Below are positions 62,237-64,000 of a stretch of DNA of 64,000 nucleotides, piece by piece (within the stretch, counting starts at the first letter, position 1; the number at the start of each line of letters is the position of its first letter). A program made the position numbers and the translations under genes. The notes under the pieces are model-generated. The model had not been told where the DNA came from. It made no database searches and worked only from the letters and a program-made list of their open reading frames with translations. The stretch is from assembly GCF_000733855.1 (NCBI RefSeq), contig NZ_JPOJ01000001.1:1116001-1180000 (forward strand), written 5' to 3'. This DNA comes from Methylomicrobium agile. GTDB taxonomy: Bacteria > Pseudomonadota > Gammaproteobacteria > Methylococcales > Methylomonadaceae.

Positions 62237-64000
62237 TGGATCTAACGAGAGCAGGCTTGACGGCCGTGTGTCTGGTCGTGACGGCGCCGGTGTTGTTCGC
62301 CGACAACGGCCTGGAGGTCATCACCACCGAGGACATCGAGCGGGAGAAACCGGCTAGCCTGATGGAATTGCTGCGCAAACGCGGCGGCGTCGGTGACAGT
62401 TCCGGTGCCTTGAGTCTGCGCGGCGTACCCAAGGTGGCGCTATATGTCGATGGCTTTTCGCGCGGCGGTTCGGTGTTCGAACTGGACAAGGTCAAGCCGC
62501 AGGATGTGGCTCGTATCGAAATCGTCCGCGGTGCGGCCTCCAACCGCTACGGCGCCGATGCCTTGGGTGGGGCGATCATCGTCACCACCGTGCAAGCCAA
62601 GCCGAAAATGTCTCTGGGCTTGGTGCAAGGTTATGACAGCGTCGATAGCCATTACAGCCGCGCCATCGCTTCCGGCGGTCAAAACGGCATCGATTTGCGC
62701 GCCAGTTTCGAAGACAGCCTCGCCAACCGTTGGCTGATCCAGCGTGGCGACAGCCCACTGACATCATTGGCGCAGACTCAGGCTACCTGGCTCGCCAAAC
62801 GCGGTGGCGACATCAAGGCTGCTTATCGCAACGACTGGCTGACAGCCGGCGCCGAACTCAATTATCTGGAACAAACCCGCAATTACGGTCGGCCGAACTA
62901 TTACAACGAATACACGACGCTACGGCCGCGGCTGTTTTCGGAAATACGTTTCGGCAATTTAAAGCTGAGCGGCAAATTGATGTACGAGGATTTGCGCACC
63001 GATGTTTATCGCGATAGCGGCAATGTGAGTGATTTGGCCTTATACATGCAGGGGCCGGAAACCGAAAAAAATTTCAATCTGGAAGTACAGGGCGAATACG
63101 GCGGTTTCAACGCCGGCTTGGTGTATGCCGTCAATCAGGCTGGCATCGAACAGAATCTGGCCGACGGCGGCCGGCGATTGTTCGGCATGAAAAGCACGGT
63201 GGATAGAATGGGGCTGTTTGCCGGTTACGGTCTGGACTTTTTCGGCGATTGGCATCTGGACGTCAGCGGCCGTTACGATCAATACGATTATTCCGGCATA
63301 TCGATCTACGACGCCGGCCTGGAAACACACGAGGCCGATGCCTTCAAACAAGCCTTCAACCCCAAACTGGCTTTGTCCTGGAAGGCTTTGTCCTGGCTGA
63401 GTTTGCGCGGCTCCGCCGCCACCGGTTTCGTACCGCCCGACCCCGTCACTCTGTATTACCGGCAAACCCGGCCGAATTATCTGATTCTGCCCAATCCCGG
63501 CTTGCGGCCCGAACAATCGACCACGCTGGATTTCGGTTTCGAAACCGCTTGGCAGGGCGGGAAGGCGGAACTGACTTGGTTTTATACCCGTTGGACCGAC
63601 AAGATGGAGCGGCTGGTGACTGCCGGTACGCCGACGACCCAGCAAACCGTCAATCTCGGCGCATCGGAATCGCAAGGTCTGGAATTCAGCCTACAGCAAG
63701 GTCTGCTCGAAGACTTAAATCTGAGCTTCAACTATACCCTGACGGCCACGCAAATCACCAAAAGCCTTGATGCCGCCTACATCGGCAACGAACTGGCCTA
63801 CCAACCGCGCCACAGGATCAATGCGGTACTGACCTATACCGGTATCAAGGATTTGACCGCCCGGCTAAATCTACACCACGAATCGGAGCAATATATGGAT
63901 TTTCGCAATCTGCGCCGCGATGCCGCAGGCAACGCCTGGTACAACCAAGCCTACGCCACGCTGGATTTTCTGCTGACCAAAAAACTGCAATGGGCCGGCA
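62236..64000 (+). CDS. TonB-dependent receptor, N-terminal part (runs off the window)
   Basis: At least 588 residues from the ATG at 62236, overlapping the previous stop by one base (TGATG). A signal peptide (ending LFADN) leads straight into a plug domain: LEVITTEDIEREKPASLMELLRKRGGV, LSLRGVPKVALYVDGF, and IEIVRGAASNRYGADALGGAIIVTT. Barrel strands follow to the window end. There is no STN domain, unlike the receptor at 56737. Tight coupling to the propeller gene ties it to the peptide system. Confidence 0.88.
   Translation, partial: MDLTRAGLTAVCLVVTAPVLFADNGLEVITTEDIEREKPASLMELLRKRGGVGDSSGALSLRGVPKVALYVDGFSRGGSVFELDKVKPQDVARIEIVRGAASNRYGADALGGAIIVTTVQAKPKMSLGLVQGYDSVDSHYSRAIASGGQNGIDLRASFEDSLANRWLIQRGDSPLTSLAQTQATWLAKRGGDIKAAYRNDWLTAGAELNYLEQTRNYGRPNYYNEYTTLRPRLFSEIRFGNLKLSGKLMYEDLRTDVYRDSGNVSDLALYMQGPETEKNFNLEVQGEYGGFNAGLVYAVNQAGIEQNLADGGRRLFGMKSTVDRMGLFAGYGLDFFGDWHLDVSGRYDQYDYSGISIYDAGLETHEADAFKQAFNPKLALSWKALSWLSLRGSAATGFVPPDPVTLYYRQTRPNYLILPNPGLRPEQSTTLDFGFETAWQGGKAELTWFYTRWTDKMERLVTAGTPTTQQTVNLGASESQGLEFSLQQGLLEDLNLSFNYTLTATQITKSLDAAYIGNELAYQPRHRINAVLTYTGIKDLTARLNLHHESEQYMDFRNLRRDAAGNAWYNQAYATLDFLLTKKLQWAG

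Overview
The window is a high-GC, densely coded chromosomal segment of a gammaproteobacterium. Conserved gene orders fit that class: pcnB-folK-panB-panC, rplU-rpmA-obgE-proB divergent from ispB, rpsT divergent from murJ, recC-recB-recD, pilT-pilU and scpA-scpB-rluB. The gene mix and the abundant hairpin repeats would suit a methanotroph of the Methylococcales, but no methane or methanol oxidation gene lies here, so that placement is inference.

Layout. 1-4018: cysH (cut by the window edge), gshA and recQ. 4019-10652: an accessory strip of lower-GC orphan genes (a DUF4238-like protein, a small lipoprotein, a methyltransferase stub, a GHKL-ATPase/HELIH protease fusion, a DUF4160/DUF2442 pair). 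Its spacers are several families of palindromic repeats, an attC-like site and a group II intron that has lost its reverse transcriptase. I read the strip as a decayed integron-cassette-like island, with no integrase in view. 10653-31766: housekeeping and envelope genes (a CAP protein, selO, an L,D-transpeptidase, rluB/scpB/scpA, an M50 protease, yciO, tsaB), a membrane-anchored multicopper oxidase/cupredoxin pair, tusD-tusC, an M41-like metalloprotease, yggS, pilT-pilU, egtB-egtD with a DUF427 gene, and panD. 31966-45797: panC-panB-folK-pcnB, an RDD membrane protein and recCBD. 46031-49002: a DUF4166/DUF2269/SDR-DoxX operon with its GbsR-like regulator and two palindromic candidate operators. 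49194-56431: a lipoprotein, a cupin, ispB, rplU, rpmA, obgE, proB, rpsT and murJ.

56737-64000 is the most unusual part. A TonB-dependent receptor with an STN domain is followed by a 35-residue peptide gene whose C-terminal half holds four cysteines, then a radical SAM/SPASM enzyme, a secreted Vgb-like beta-propeller with a C-terminal cytochrome-like motif (CX3CH), and a second TonB-dependent receptor that runs off the window. The layout is that of a ribosomally made, radical-SAM-modified peptide (RiPP) with its own outer-membrane traffic, possibly a metallophore. I do not recognise it as a described system.

Interspersed repeats are a second theme. Paired inverted repeats beginning GTAGGGTACGC occur at 15.4, 22.7, 30.9 and 45.8 kb. 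A 0.2-kb element with perfect terminal inverted repeats lies at 22.9 kb. At least three further families crowd the 4-10.6 kb strip.
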